Origin: Alphaproteobacteria bacterium
GTDB taxonomy: Bacteria > Pseudomonadota > Alphaproteobacteria > RF32 > CAG-239
Direction: 5' to 3'
Assembly (NCBI GenBank): GCA_028706255.1
Contig: JAQWBS010000001.1
Location: forward strand, 135,411-199,410
DNA length: 64,000 nt
Of the stretch, positions 1-8,285 are shown in pieces. The notes under the pieces are model-generated. The model was not told the origin of the DNA. It was given only the letters and a program-made list of their open reading frames with translations, and did no database searches. Made by a program: the position numbers and the translations under genes. Each line of letters starts with the position of its first letter. Position 1 is the stretch's first letter.

Positions 1-1
1 T

Positions 2-1045
2 GAAAGTGCAGAACGAAAACTTTATAACCTTTCCAATCAAGACAGTTCTCGCACTGGCTTTGTTGAATTTTCTGAAGCCTTAGTTTCTTCCTTGGGGTTT
101 ATTGAAAAAGCCTATCAAAAAGAAGAAAAAATCTCTGGCATTCCAACCGGCTTAGACAGACTCGACCACAAAATTGGTGGATTGAATAAATCTGACCTCA
201 TCATTCTTGCTGGACGTCCTGCTATGGGAAAGACAGCCCTCGCCACCAACATTGCCTACAATGTTGCAGATTATATGTCACATAACAAAAATCTGGATGA
301 AAAGACAAGAGGTGTCGCATTTTTCTCACTGGAAATGTCTGCCGACCAATTAGCAACCAGAATTTTGTCTTCTGCCACTCAAACCAGTGGTCATAAAATG
401 AGAAATGGTGAATTAGACAATGCCGAATTCACCCGCATTGTTGGTGCAGTGAGAGAACTTGAAAGACTCCCGCTTTACATTGATGATTCCCCTGGGCTAA
501 CCATCAATGGTATTCGCACGCGTGCCCGCCGTTTGAAAAGAAGCAAAGGCTTAGGCTTAATTGTGATTGACTATATTCAATTAATTATGGGCGACAGCAA
601 AAAAGGCGAGAACCGTGTGCAAGAACTTTCTGAAATTTCTCGTGGACTTAAAATTTTAGCGAAGGAGCTTGATGTTCCTGTCATTGCGCTTTCTCAGCTC
701 AATCGTGGGGTTGAACAAAGAGATGACAAACGCCCTGTAATGTCTGACCTTCGTGAATCTGGTTCCATCGAGCAAGATGCGGATATCGTCATGTTCGTTT
801 ATCGTGAAAATTACTATCTACAAAATGAAGAACCAAAGCAAAAAGCGACCGAAACACCAGAAAGATTCCAACAAAAACGTGAAGAATGGGAAAAACGGAT
901 TCGTGAAACAAAATATCAAGGGGATGTCATTATCGGAAAACAACGTCACGGTCCAACAGGAACAGTAACCCTTTCTTGGAATGGTGACTATGCTGAGTTT
1001 GGAAATTTGGCAAATGAAGAATATCTCCCTGAGCAAATAGGATAG
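2..1045 (+). CDS. dnaB: Replicative DNA helicase DnaB (5' end cut by the window)
   Basis: Hexameric 5'-3' helicase that unwinds DNA ahead of the replisome and recruits primase. The reading frame is open from base 2 to a TAG at 1043, giving 347 residues, so about the first quarter (the N-terminal domain) lies outside the window. The part seen starts in the linker helix and holds the RecA-like ATPase: Walker A GRPAMGKT at about 212-235, Walker B hydrophobic strand ending in DYIQL, the ALSQLNRGVE segment, and the DLRESGSIEQDAD motif. A TTG at 92 could be taken for a start, but upstream codons read clearly as DnaB linker, so it is internal. The ycgN-like gene follows after 4 bases. Confidence 0.97.
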   Translation, partial: ESAERKLYNLSNQDSSRTGFVEFSEALVSSLGFIEKAYQKEEKISGIPTGLDRLDHKIGGLNKSDLIILAGRPAMGKTALATNIAYNVADYMSHNKNLDEKTRGVAFFSLEMSADQLATRILSSATQTSGHKMRNGELDNAEFTRIVGAVRELERLPLYIDDSPGLTINGIRTRARRLKRSKGLGLIVIDYIQLIMGDSKKGENRVQELSEISRGLKILAKELDVPVIALSQLNRGVEQRDDKRPVMSDLRESGSIEQDADIVMFVYRENYYLQNEEPKQKATETPERFQQKREEWEKRIRETKYQGDVIIGKQRHGPTGTVTLSWNGDYAEFGNLANEEYLPEQIG

Positions 1046-1049
1046 AAAA

Positions 1050-1481
1050 TTGACAGATAAATTTTGGAAAACAAAAGAACTTGAAGCCTTCACTTCTGAA
1101 GAATGGGAAAGCATTTGCAATTTATGTGGCAAATGTTGTTTGGTTAAAGTGCAAGATGAAGACACGGATGAAATTTATTACACTGACGTTGTCTGTAAAT
1201 ATTTCAATCATGACACTTGCACCTGCAAGGAATATGAAAATCGTTGCACCCTCGTTCCCGAATGCCTAAAACTAACGATTGATAATCTTGATAAAATTGA
1301 GTGGATGCCTAAAGATTGCGCCTATAAAACACTTCTTGAAACCAAAGACCTTCCCGACTGGCACCCTTTGATAACTGGCAAACCACTGACGGATGAACAT
1401 AATATCAAAGGAAAATGTATCTGCGAAACATTGGTCAAAGAAGAAGACTTAGAAGATCACATTATCGATGAGGATTTATAA
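1050..1481 (+). CDS. YcgN/YkgJ-type cysteine-cluster protein, copy 1
   Basis: 143-residue cytoplasmic protein of the YcgN (UPF0260) group, whose domain is annotated as a zinc- or iron-chelating cysteine cluster; the biochemical role is not established. Seen here: FWKTKELEAF at the start, CNLCGKCC, a CTCKEYENR segment, a later PEC, and the DWHPLITGK motif near the C-terminus. The start is a TTG at 1050, four bases after the dnaB stop. Its stop overlaps the next ATG by one base (TAATG), so translational coupling to copy 2 is likely. Confidence 0.85.
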   Translation: MTDKFWKTKELEAFTSEEWESICNLCGKCCLVKVQDEDTDEIYYTDVVCKYFNHDTCTCKEYENRCTLVPECLKLTIDNLDKIEWMPKDCAYKTLLETKDLPDWHPLITGKPLTDEHNIKGKCICETLVKEEDLEDHIIDEDL

Positions 1482-1984
1482 TGAGCGAAAAATATCAGCT
1501 TGAGGAAGCATTCGACCCTCAATCTCGCTTTGAAAATTTGGAAGAGTTCGAACCAGAATTTTGGAAAACAAAAAAATTAGAATCCATGACTCGTGCAGAG
1601 TGGGAATTGCTTTGTGATGGCTGCGGAAAATGTTGTTTGAATAAATTAGAATATAAGAAAAAAATTCACTTCACCAACACCCATTGCCGTTTTCTCAACT
1701 GCAACAATTGCACTTGCCAAATTTATGCCAACAGATTTGAAGTTGTGCCAGATTGCCGTGACATAGACCTTGCCGCTGTGAGAGAAAAGCCAAGATGGCT
1801 ACCAAAAACTTGTGCCTATTGGCTCTTGGATAACGGCTATGACTTGCCAGACTGGCACCCGCTCATCACCAAGAGAGCAGATTCGGTGCATCAGGCAAAA
1901 ATGTCGCTCAAAGACCGTGAGATTGTTTCAGAAGTAGGAATTATAGACTATGATCATTACGTTGTTGACTGGGAAGACCTCTAA
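1481..1984 (+). CDS. YcgN/YkgJ-type cysteine-cluster protein, copy 2
   Basis: 167-residue paralog of the preceding gene, with the same order of motifs: FWKTKKLESM, CDGCGKCC, CTCQIYANRF, PDC, and DLPDWHPLI. It carries an N-terminal extension of about 25 mostly acidic residues and a longer C-terminus. One copy per genome is usual for the family; here two diverged copies lie head to tail, most simply a tandem duplication. The putative metal ligands are kept in both, so both are probably functional. The 3' end overlaps the next gene by 35 bases. Confidence 0.85.
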   Translation: MSEKYQLEEAFDPQSRFENLEEFEPEFWKTKKLESMTRAEWELLCDGCGKCCLNKLEYKKKIHFTNTHCRFLNCNNCTCQIYANRFEVVPDCRDIDLAAVREKPRWLPKTCAYWLLDNGYDLPDWHPLITKRADSVHQAKMSLKDREIVSEVGIIDYDHYVVDWEDL

Positions 1985-2672
1985 AATTAAGGAACGCATT
2001 AAGCTCCTCACCGGACTTGACCTGAAAGTCACGGTGTCTACCCGCAGTAAGAAAATGAATCTTAAAATCGATTCCAAGAACAAAACCCCTAGCCTTTCCA
2101 TTCCCAAATTTTGCTCTGAAAAAAAAGCAATTGATTTTGTGGTTAAAAACTTAACGTGGATTAATGAGAAAATGGAAGGACTTGTTTCAGGAAAAAAATT
2201 TACTGACGGTGACAACCTCAGTCTGTTCGGACAAGAACTCATCCTAAAACATTCCCCAAAAGCTCGCAGTGGCGTGCATCTTGAAGGCGACTTCTTAGTC
2301 GTTTCAGGTGAAGCAGCTTTCATTCATCGTCGCACCATGGACTTCATCAAAAAAATGGCAAGAATAAAATTCTATGACCTCTCAAAAATCAAAGCTGAAG
2401 AAGTTGATTGCCAAGTTAATAATGTGGTCATCAAAGATACCAAAACCCGATGGGGAAGTTGCTCTTCCAAAGGCAACCTCAATTATAATTGGCGAATTGC
2501 CCTTGCCCCTTATTTCGTTTTTGAATATCTCGTTTGCCATGAAGTCGCTCATCTCAAACATCAAGACCACTCTGAAGATTTTTGGAAAACAGTTGCAAAA
2601 TTAACCCCTTATCATCAACAAGGCAAAGCATGGTTAAAACAACATGGGAAGACCCTTTACCTCTACGAATAA
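1950..2672 (+). CDS. YgjP-type (DUF45/WLM-like) metal-dependent hydrolase
   Basis: 240-residue predicted zinc metallohydrolase of the M48-related YgjP family. The core is a TKTRWGSC segment (about residue 165) followed by the zinc site CHEVAHLKHQDHSEDFW, giving HExxH with a third histidine and an acidic residue, the family pattern. A conserved hydrophobic RIALAP segment lies between them. The substrate is unknown for the family. The longest frame starts at ATG 1950 inside the ycgN-like gene; TTG codons at 1962-1967 are alternatives. Together with dnaB and the two ycgN-like genes it forms an unbroken co-directional run. Confidence 0.85.
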   Translation: MIITLLTGKTSKIKERIKLLTGLDLKVTVSTRSKKMNLKIDSKNKTPSLSIPKFCSEKKAIDFVVKNLTWINEKMEGLVSGKKFTDGDNLSLFGQELILKHSPKARSGVHLEGDFLVVSGEAAFIHRRTMDFIKKMARIKFYDLSKIKAEEVDCQVNNVVIKDTKTRWGSCSSKGNLNYNWRIALAPYFVFEYLVCHEVAHLKHQDHSEDFWKTVAKLTPYHQQGKAWLKQHGKTLYLYE

Positions 2673-2684
2673 GTCGTTTCTCTA

Positions 2685-2713
2685 TTGATTGTTTTCAAAA
2701 AAACACCTATATA
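2685..2713 (+). promoter_or_regulatory. Sigma-70-type promoter for the Bax-inhibitor-1 gene
   Basis: TTGATT at 2685-2690 and TATATA at 2708-2713 are separated by 17 bases, 36 bases before the ATG at 2749. GGAG at about 2736 gives the ribosome binding site. Confidence 0.55.
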
Positions 2714-2748
2714 TATTTTAAGACAACAATAAACTTTGGAGTAAATTA

Positions 2749-3453
2749 ATGAATAACAACACCAAAACACAAACCGTAACTCGCGTTGACGAAGGTTTGC
2801 GTCAACATATGTTGAAAGTCTATAACTATATGACAGGTGGCTTAATTGCTACTGCTATTGCAGCTTATGCGGCTTTATACACTCCGCTTGCGCATGTTTT
2901 TTTCAATGAAACAGGACTTACCATTATTGGTACAATTTTCCTTTTTGCCCCACTCATCATGGCATTTGCCTTCAATAGTGTTTTAAGCAGAGCCAAAATT
3001 GAAACCGTGCAACTCTTTTTCTGGGGCTTTGCAATTGCAATGGGCTTTTCACTCGCTCCTGTCCTTAATGTTTACACAGAGACAAGCATTGTGAGAGTTT
3101 TCCTTATTGCTGCTGCAACCTTCGGTTCAATGAGCCTTTATGGTTACACCACTCAAAAAGATTTAACTGGCATGGGCTCTTTCTTGTTTATGGGGCTCAT
3201 CGGCATCATCATTGCCTCTTTGATTAACATCTTCTTGGGCAACCAAGGCTTAAGCTTTGTCATTTCTTTGCTTGCAGTTGGCATCTTTGTCGGCTTAACG
3301 GCTTATGACACACAAAAGATTCGTGAATCTTATAATGTAAATGACAGCCAAGACATTGCGAGCAGAAAAGCAATCTCTGGTGCATTAAGCATTTATCTTG
3401 ACTTCATCAACCTCTTCATTCACCTCTTAAGAATTTTTGGTGAAAGAAAATAA
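2749..3453 (+). CDS. Bax inhibitor-1/YccA-family membrane protein
   Basis: 234-residue integral inner-membrane protein with seven hydrophobic segments, in the BI-1-like (YbhL/YccA) family. Family members are proposed calcium-leak channels or modulators of membrane proteases such as FtsH; which applies here is not visible. Seen: a short charged N-terminus with VDEGLRQHMLKVYNYM, a central GFSLAPVL loop, the AYDTQKIRE motif after the sixth segment, and the terminal DFINLFIHLLRIFG. It has its own promoter and a terminator 18 bases after the stop, so it is probably monocistronic. Confidence 0.92.
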   Translation: MNNNTKTQTVTRVDEGLRQHMLKVYNYMTGGLIATAIAAYAALYTPLAHVFFNETGLTIIGTIFLFAPLIMAFAFNSVLSRAKIETVQLFFWGFAIAMGFSLAPVLNVYTETSIVRVFLIAAATFGSMSLYGYTTQKDLTGMGSFLFMGLIGIIIASLINIFLGNQGLSFVISLLAVGIFVGLTAYDTQKIRESYNVNDSQDIASRKAISGALSIYLDFINLFIHLLRIFGERK

Positions 3454-3470
3454 AAAAGCTTAAAAAACAG

Positions 3471-3500
3471 AAAAAAGGCTTCTTTGGAAGTCTTTTTTTT
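3471..3500 (+). terminator. Rho-independent terminator after the BI-1 gene
   Basis: AGGCTTC, a TTTG loop and GAAGTCT (one G-T pair), flanked by an A-tract and followed by eight T residues. Confidence 0.75.
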
Positions 3501-3501
3501 G

Positions 3502-3530
3502 TTGACTTATATTCTTTTTGACACTATAAG
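3502..3530 (+). promoter_or_regulatory. Strong promoter of the rpmH-rnpA-yidD cluster
   Basis: TTGACT at 3502-3507 and TATAAG at 3525-3530 with a 17-base spacer, close to the sigma-70 consensus and placed right after the preceding terminator. The rpmH ATG follows at 3579 with a CTGGAGA ribosome binding site. Confidence 0.75.
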
Positions 3531-3578
3531 GTCACTAACAAAATTTGATAATAATAAAACACTAACTGGAGATAAGTA

Positions 3579-3713
3579 ATGAAACGTACTTACCAACCAA
3601 GTAAATTGGTTAGAGCTCGTCGCCACGGTTTCCGTACTCGTATGGCAACTTTGAATGGTCGCAAAATTTTGGCTACTCGTCGTGCAAAAGGACGCAAGAG
3701 ACTTTCTGCGTAA
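3579..3713 (+). CDS. rpmH: 50S ribosomal protein L34
   Basis: 44-residue, highly basic protein of the large ribosomal subunit. The translation begins [18 protein letters not shown] and ends KGRKRLSA, the L34 signature over its full normal length. It is too short for ordinary length cut-offs and is easy to miss. It sits directly upstream of rnpA, the near-universal bacterial arrangement, behind a strong promoter. Confidence 0.98.
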   Translation: MKRTYQPSKLVRARRHGFRTRMATLNGRKILATRRAKGRKRLSA

Positions 3714-3721
3714 TTTTACGT

Positions 3722-4090
3722 ATGCCTGAAATTTTAAAAATAAAAAAACGTAAAGATTTTTTAAGAGTCGCTAAAGGGATTAAGGTGGTTACAAAAACAC
3801 TAATTCTGCAAGCGGCTCAAAGTTTATGCAATGAAGAAATTTTGCCAAAGATTGGTTACACAACCAGCAAAAAAATTGGCAAAGCCACCGTTCGCAACCG
3901 CACCAGAAGAAGACTTCGTGCTGCTGTTCAAGAAATTTTTCCAAATAAAGCTTTAAGCAATGTTGAATATGTTCTCGTCGGCAGATATAACACCGCCACT
4001 TGCGATTTTGCACTTATCAAAGAAAATCTAAACTTTGCCTTGAAAAGAGCCAACAAAGAATTGGGCATTAAAAATGAAGAAAATAAGTAA
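3722..4090 (+). CDS. rnpA: Ribonuclease P protein component
   Basis: 122-residue basic protein that binds the RNase P RNA and helps process the 5' ends of pre-tRNAs. The RNR motif region reads [16 protein letters not shown], with IGYTTSKK before it, as expected. The ATG lies 8 bases after rpmH. The 3' end overlaps yidD by 17 bases, a common coupling. Confidence 0.97.
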   Translation: MPEILKIKKRKDFLRVAKGIKVVTKTLILQAAQSLCNEEILPKIGYTTSKKIGKATVRNRTRRRLRAAVQEIFPNKALSNVEYVLVGRYNTATCDFALIKENLNFALKRANKELGIKNEENK

Positions 4091-4331
4091 TTTTATAAAG
4101 AAATTGTTTATTTTTCCCGTAAAGCTTTATCAAAACTTTATTTCCCCACTTTTGCCCAATGTTTGCCGTCACCAACCTTCTTGCTCACAATATATGATTG
4201 AAGCCATCGAAATTCATGGCGTTTTCAAAGGCATTTATCTTGGCACAAAAAGAATTTTGCGGTGTCACCCTTGGGGAACATCAGGCTACGACCCTGTCCC
4301 ACCTAAAAAAGAAAAGAATAACAAGCTTTAA
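4074..4331 (+). CDS. yidD: Membrane protein insertion efficiency factor YidD
   Basis: 85-residue inner-membrane-associated protein thought to assist YidC-dependent insertion. Diagnostic features: an N-terminal amphipathic stretch, [21 protein letters not shown] with its cysteines, the [24 protein letters not shown] segment and GGxDPVP-like GYDPVPPKK end. It sits between rnpA and yidC as usual. Confidence 0.96.
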   Translation: MKKISNFIKKLFIFPVKLYQNFISPLLPNVCRHQPSCSQYMIEAIEIHGVFKGIYLGTKRILRCHPWGTSGYDPVPPKKEKNNKL

Positions 4332-4408
4332 CGCTTGCTTAAACCACAAAATTAGATTAAAAATAGTATCAAAATTTATCGCATCTTAATCAGGAGAAAA
4401 TAATCAGT

Positions 4409-6088
4409 ATGAAAGAAGATTTAAAAGGGCTCTATCTTGCCGTTATGCTTTCTGTGGTAATCATCTTTGCCACAAACTTCCTCTTCCCAAGCCAACAAAA
4501 GGTTGCTCCTGAATCTGCCGTAGAAACAACTGCAGAACAAAAAACTGAACCAACCAAAGTTGCTCCTAAAATTGTGGAAAATGAGAAAAGCAAAACCATC
4601 TCTCATAAAGAAGCACTTGCTGAAAGCAAAAGAATTTCTTTTGAAAACGACGCCATCAAAGGTTCAATTCGTCTAAAAGGGGCAAGAATTGATGAACTTT
4701 ATTTGAAGAAATATAAAGAAACCCTTGCTGAAAACAGCCCGCTTGTTGAATTGCTCTCTCCTGCAAAAACTGAAGACGCATATTATGCTGATTTCGGTTG
4801 GACAACAACTGACAAAAACCTTATCTTGCCAACTTCTGAAACCGAGTGGAAAGTTAAAGAAGGCAATCTTTTAACAACACAAACACCAATTATTTTAGAA
4901 TGGAACAACGGACAAGGCATAACATTCAGTCAAAAAATTTCTCTTGATGAAAATTATATGTTCATTGTTGAGCAAAAAGTTTTGAACAATAGTGCTCAAG
5001 AAATTTCCCTCTATCCTTACGGACTGGTTCACCACGACATCAGCAAAAATGACGCCTCAAGCAGTGTGGTTCATAATGGGGCAATTGGAGTCATCAATAA
5101 CGTTCTAAAAGAAATTAAATATGCCGACCTTGAAGATGCTGAAAAATTTAAAGCCAAAAAAGGTGGCTGGGCGGGATTCACTGATCGCTACTGGTTCACA
5201 GCCTTCATTTTGGACAACAACAGTCGTAATGAAGTGAAGATGTTTGAAACAGCTCCTCAAAAATTCCAAGTCGATTTTCTCGGCAAAGAAGTTAGAATTG
5301 CAACAAATGCTTCTCAAACAAATAAAGTTAAACTTTTCTCTGGTGCAAAGGAAATTAAGCTTTTAGATTCTTACCAAAAGAAATATGACATTTCCAAGTT
5401 TGACTTAGCCGTTGACTTCGGATGGTATTACTTCCTAACAAAACCATTTTTCTATATCTTAAACTTCTTCTATCAACTCATTGGCAATATGGGTTGGGCA
5501 ATTTTGCTTTTTGCTGCTTTGCTCAGACTTGTAATGTTCCCTGTGGCGAATAAGTCATATGAAAGTATGTCTAAGATGAAAAAAGTTCAGCCTAAGATGC
5601 AAGAAATTCAACAAAGATATAAAGAAGACAAAGTCAGACTTCAGCAAGAAACAATGAATTTATATCGCAAAGAAAAAATTAATCCAGCCGCGGGTTGCCT
5701 TCCTGTACTTATTCAAATTCCGGTATTTTTCTCGCTTTATAAAGTTTTGAACTTCTCCATTGAACTTCGTCAAGCACCTTTCATTGGTTGGATTAAAGAC
5801 CTTTCAGCGCCAGATCCTTTGACCATTTCAACAATGTTGCATATGCCAATTCCAAACATCATCAACATTGGTTTATGGCCAATTTTCATGGGCTTGACGA
5901 TGTATATTCAACAAAAGCTCAATCCAGCTCCAACCAACAAAGACCAAGCTCGTGTCTTTGCAATGATGCCGCTTATCTTCACGTTTATGCTCGGACATTT
6001 TGCTTCAGGCTTGGTCATTTATTGGACACTCAGCAACATCTTGTCTATTGTTCAACAAAGATACATTATGAAGAAAAACGGAGTATAA
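4409..6088 (+). CDS. yidC: Membrane protein insertase YidC
   Basis: 559-residue Oxa1/Alb3/YidC insertase that places proteins in the inner membrane, alone or with SecYEG. One N-terminal membrane segment (about residues 8-25) is followed by a low-complexity Glu/Thr/Lys linker, a large periplasmic domain (about 65-330) and the C-terminal five-helix insertase core, which includes WGWAILLFAALLRLVMFPV-type sequence, a positively charged coiled cytoplasmic loop (KKVQPKMQEIQQRYKED) and NPAAGCLPVLIQIPVFFSLY. An AGGAGA ribosome binding site precedes the ATG. engB begins 4 bases after the stop. Confidence 0.97.
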   Translation: MKEDLKGLYLAVMLSVVIIFATNFLFPSQQKVAPESAVETTAEQKTEPTKVAPKIVENEKSKTISHKEALAESKRISFENDAIKGSIRLKGARIDELYLKKYKETLAENSPLVELLSPAKTEDAYYADFGWTTTDKNLILPTSETEWKVKEGNLLTTQTPIILEWNNGQGITFSQKISLDENYMFIVEQKVLNNSAQEISLYPYGLVHHDISKNDASSSVVHNGAIGVINNVLKEIKYADLEDAEKFKAKKGGWAGFTDRYWFTAFILDNNSRNEVKMFETAPQKFQVDFLGKEVRIATNASQTNKVKLFSGAKEIKLLDSYQKKYDISKFDLAVDFGWYYFLTKPFFYILNFFYQLIGNMGWAILLFAALLRLVMFPVANKSYESMSKMKKVQPKMQEIQQRYKEDKVRLQQETMNLYRKEKINPAAGCLPVLIQIPVFFSLYKVLNFSIELRQAPFIGWIKDLSAPDPLTISTMLHMPIPNIINIGLWPIFMGLTMYIQQKLNPAPTNKDQARVFAMMPLIFTFMLGHFASGLVIYWTLSNILSIVQQRYIMKKNGV

Positions 6089-6092
6089 AACC

Positions 6093-6734
6093 GTGCAGTT
6101 TGAAATTGATAATTTCACGACAGAAGAACTCAAAGAAGCAGGGCGAATTTTCTCTCGTCCTTGCACTTTTGTGCTCGGCGTTGCCAAACTGGAGCAACTC
6201 CCTGATGACAGCCTCAATGAAATTGCTTTTGCCGGACGTTCAAACGTTGGAAAATCAAGCATCATTAATGCCCTAACAGGACATAATGGCTTAGCAAAAA
6301 CTTCTAACACCCCAGGCAGAACACAACAAATTAACTTTTTCAATTTAGACAATCTCATTCACATTGTTGACCTCCCTGGATACGGATTCGCAAAAGCGCC
6401 CGAAAACATTGTGAAACAGTGGCAAAGACTGATTTCGACTTATCTGCAAGGCAGAGCAAATTTACGTCGTGTTTTTTTGCTGATTGATTCTCGCCATGGC
6501 GTTAAAAAAGTTGATGATGAAATTATGAAGATGCTTGATAAAGCTGCGGTCACCTATCAAATTGTGTTGACGAAGACAGATAAAATCAACCAAAAAGACT
6601 TAGAAAAAGTGATTGCGGATACAAAAAAAGTTATCTCAGAACATACTGCCGCCTATGCAAGGCTGATTGCCACAAGCTCTGTGAAAAGCTTTGGCATTAC
6701 AGAACTTCAAGCTGAAATTGTTTCGCTAATCTAA
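6093..6734 (+). CDS. engB: Ribosome-biogenesis GTPase EngB/YihA
   Basis: 213-residue GTPase that acts in 50S subunit assembly. Motifs: G1 GRSNVGKSS, G2 threonine in NTPGRTQQ, G3 DLPGYGFAKA, G4 TKTDK, and a G5-like SSVKS near the end. The start is GTG at 6093, supported by CGGAG about 9 bases upstream, right after yidC. The yidC-engB pair is typical of alphaproteobacteria. Confidence 0.96.
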   Translation: MQFEIDNFTTEELKEAGRIFSRPCTFVLGVAKLEQLPDDSLNEIAFAGRSNVGKSSIINALTGHNGLAKTSNTPGRTQQINFFNLDNLIHIVDLPGYGFAKAPENIVKQWQRLISTYLQGRANLRRVFLLIDSRHGVKKVDDEIMKMLDKAAVTYQIVLTKTDKINQKDLEKVIADTKKVISEHTAAYARLIATSSVKSFGITELQAEIVSLI

Positions 6735-6772
6735 AAGATTGACACTAAACTAAAAATAGACTAATTACTGGT

Positions 6773-6955
6773 TTAATTACAAATTACTAGTCTATTATTA
6801 TCAGAAAAATATTGTCGTGCGACAATGCATTCTTTGAAATCTTGAACAACCGGACGTTTAGAGAACAGATAAAAATTAACATTTACACTGTCTACTCGCA
6901 AAAAAGGAAGAAGTTGAAATATCTCAGTACTCCTTTTCGGTAAATTTGAATTCAT
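6773..6955 (-). pseudogene. Possible remnant of a LysR-type regulator C-terminus
   Basis: A 60-codon minus-strand frame with no ribosome binding site. Its middle, reading LLPFLRVDSVNVNFYLF then a short charged segment and a hydrophobic end, has the spacing of the C-terminal strand and helix of LysR-type effector domains, but identity is too low to be sure. It may equally be chance. It lies in the 372-base gap 6735-7106, which has no intact gene and also holds two palindromes (6755-6796 and 6811-6826). Confidence 0.15.
6811..6826. repeat. Short perfect palindrome
   Basis: ATTGTCG, TG, CGACAAT: seven-base arms around two bases. About 15-55 bases to the left, nine-base arms AATAGACTA (6755-6763) and TAGTCTATT (6788-6796) form a second inverted repeat. 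Either could be a protein binding site. Confidence 0.4.
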
Positions 6956-6961
6956 TTTTTA

Positions 6962-7108
6962 TAGCGGTAACAAAAGAAGAGATGCATCATACAGTCGTTT
7001 ACAAAACATAAATCTGTAAGGCATTTGCGTAAAAAGAAACCGCCGTGATCTATGGTCATCACACTAAGCAGGAACACTAGCTCTAAAAGTTAGCCTTCCT
7101 GCTTTTTT
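6962..7108 (+). ncRNA. Candidate small RNA ending in an intrinsic terminator
   Basis: No reading frame crosses this stretch, yet it ends in a terminator that can only serve a plus-strand transcript. Possible pairings: GCGGT (about 6964) with ACCGC (7039-7043) closing a long unpaired interior, a local hairpin GTGAT...ATCAC at 7045-7062, and the terminator at 7067-7108. The 5' end is uncertain because no convincing promoter was seen. No match to 6S, SRP or tmRNA was recognised. The family is unknown. Confidence 0.35.
7067..7108 (+). terminator. Rho-independent terminator of the candidate small RNA
   Basis: AGCAGGAA (7067-7074) pairs perfectly with TTCCTGCT (7096-7103); the interior adds CTAGCT/AGTTAG. 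A T-run follows on the plus strand only; the opposite strand has none, so it does not terminate the minus-strand methyltransferase. Confidence 0.7.
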
Positions 7109-7820
7109 ATTTCTTGAAAAAATGTTTTCTATCCGCTTTCTTCAACTTCCAAATATTACCAATCCCTGAAATTGGTTGAACCTCAAACTTAGAAATAAGC
7201 TGCACATTTCTGCTAAGGAAAAGCGTTGTTGTTTTAGGATAAGTCGTCATTGGGCAAAAGCCATAAAAATCGACCTGAATGAAATCACCTTGCTTCAAAT
7301 GCTCCACTGCCATAACATATTCTTTACTGGTGTTGATTCGGTCACTATCATCAAGGATGACAATGCCACCTTTGGCTAATTTTTTCAAAGCCACCTCGGC
7401 ACATTCCGCTCTTTTTTTGCCGTCTACGACAATAATATCATAAAGCTCATCACTTTTTTCATTAATTGCTTCATAATATTCCTTGCCTTCATCACGCAAA
7501 CGGATTTCAATATTTTCTTCTGAAAATTCTTTCTGCCATTTTTCCAACCATTCAGGGTTATCTTCAACGCTAATGACACTTTCAACACGATTCGCCCACC
7601 AACGAGAAGAGTTGCCACAGCCAAATTCAAAAACTTTCTTACCAGAAAAATCAAATTGTGACAGATATTCAATTGCTGGATAAGTGTACCAAGGAATCGG
7701 ATTTCCTGAAGCATCAACACAAGCTTTCTCATCTAGCGTCTTTGCAAAAGCAAAATCTTTAAGCCAAATTTCAATAAATTTTTCAAATTTTTCACTAAAC
7801 ATCTTAAAAACACACTCCAT
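7107..7820 (-). CDS. Class I SAM-dependent methyltransferase
   Basis: 237-residue soluble protein. The Rossmann motif I reads VFEFGCGNSSRWWA (about residues 69-82), followed by an acidic residue at the end of strand 2 (VISVEDNPEW), DIIVVDG as motif post-III and GGIVILDDSD as the next strand. This marks a SAM-binding fold; the substrate cannot be inferred. An internal ATG (residue 7) is an alternative start. It is isolated between a small-RNA terminator and a plus-strand gene. Confidence 0.75.
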   Translation of the reverse strand: MECVFKMFSEKFEKFIEIWLKDFAFAKTLDEKACVDASGNPIPWYTYPAIEYLSQFDFSGKKVFEFGCGNSSRWWANRVESVISVEDNPEWLEKWQKEFSEENIEIRLRDEGKEYYEAINEKSDELYDIIVVDGKKRAECAEVALKKLAKGGIVILDDSDRINTSKEYVMAVEHLKQGDFIQVDFYGFCPMTTYPKTTTLFLSRNVQLISKFEVQPISGIGNIWKLKKADRKHFFKK

Positions 7821-7937
7821 TTTTTTGACAAACTACAACAGAATTGAAATAAAAGCAAAATATATTACTAAAGTGAAACTTGTTTATTCCTTTCAAAACA
7901 TTAGAATAAAGCAAACTAAAATTTAGAAGGAAAGTCA

Positions 7938-8285
7938 ATGCGTAATGTCGTTTTAAGTTTGAAAGACCCTCAAACAGATAAGATTAAAATTATCAAAACA
8001 GGTTTTTCATGGAAAACACTTCTGTTTGGTTTTATGGTGCCTCTTTTTCGCAAAGACTGGAACAGCTTTTTAATTTTCACCCCTATTTATTTCATCACTT
8101 TTGGCATGGCTTCAATTCCATTTGCTTTTGTATATAATAAAAAATATATCGAAACACTTTTTGAGAAAGGCTATAATCTTCTTTATTTCACGGGAGATTT
8201 AACGGAAGAAGAGCTTCAATCTTTGATAAAAATACCCCTCATTGAAAGAAAATTAAATAACAATCCGATTGTGGCTATTGCCTAG
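7938..8285 (+). CDS. Small DUF2628-like membrane protein
   Basis: 115 residues. GFSWKTLLFGFMVPLFRKDW is the typical start of the DUF2628/HrgC-like group, in which a short cytoplasmic region precedes hydrophobic segments; here one strong membrane segment follows (IFTPIYFITFGMASIPFAFVY) and the C-terminal third (about residues 80-115) is polar. Function unknown. AGAAGG precedes the ATG. The 3' end overlaps the convergent holA gene by 11 bases. Confidence 0.7.
   Translation: MRNVVLSLKDPQTDKIKIIKTGFSWKTLLFGFMVPLFRKDWNSFLIFTPIYFITFGMASIPFAFVYNKKYIETLFEKGYNLLYFTGDLTEEELQSLIKIPLIERKLNNNPIVAIA

Noticed and set aside
4198..4389. Plus-strand frame overlapping yidD
   Set aside because: Out of frame with yidD and without a start signal or family.
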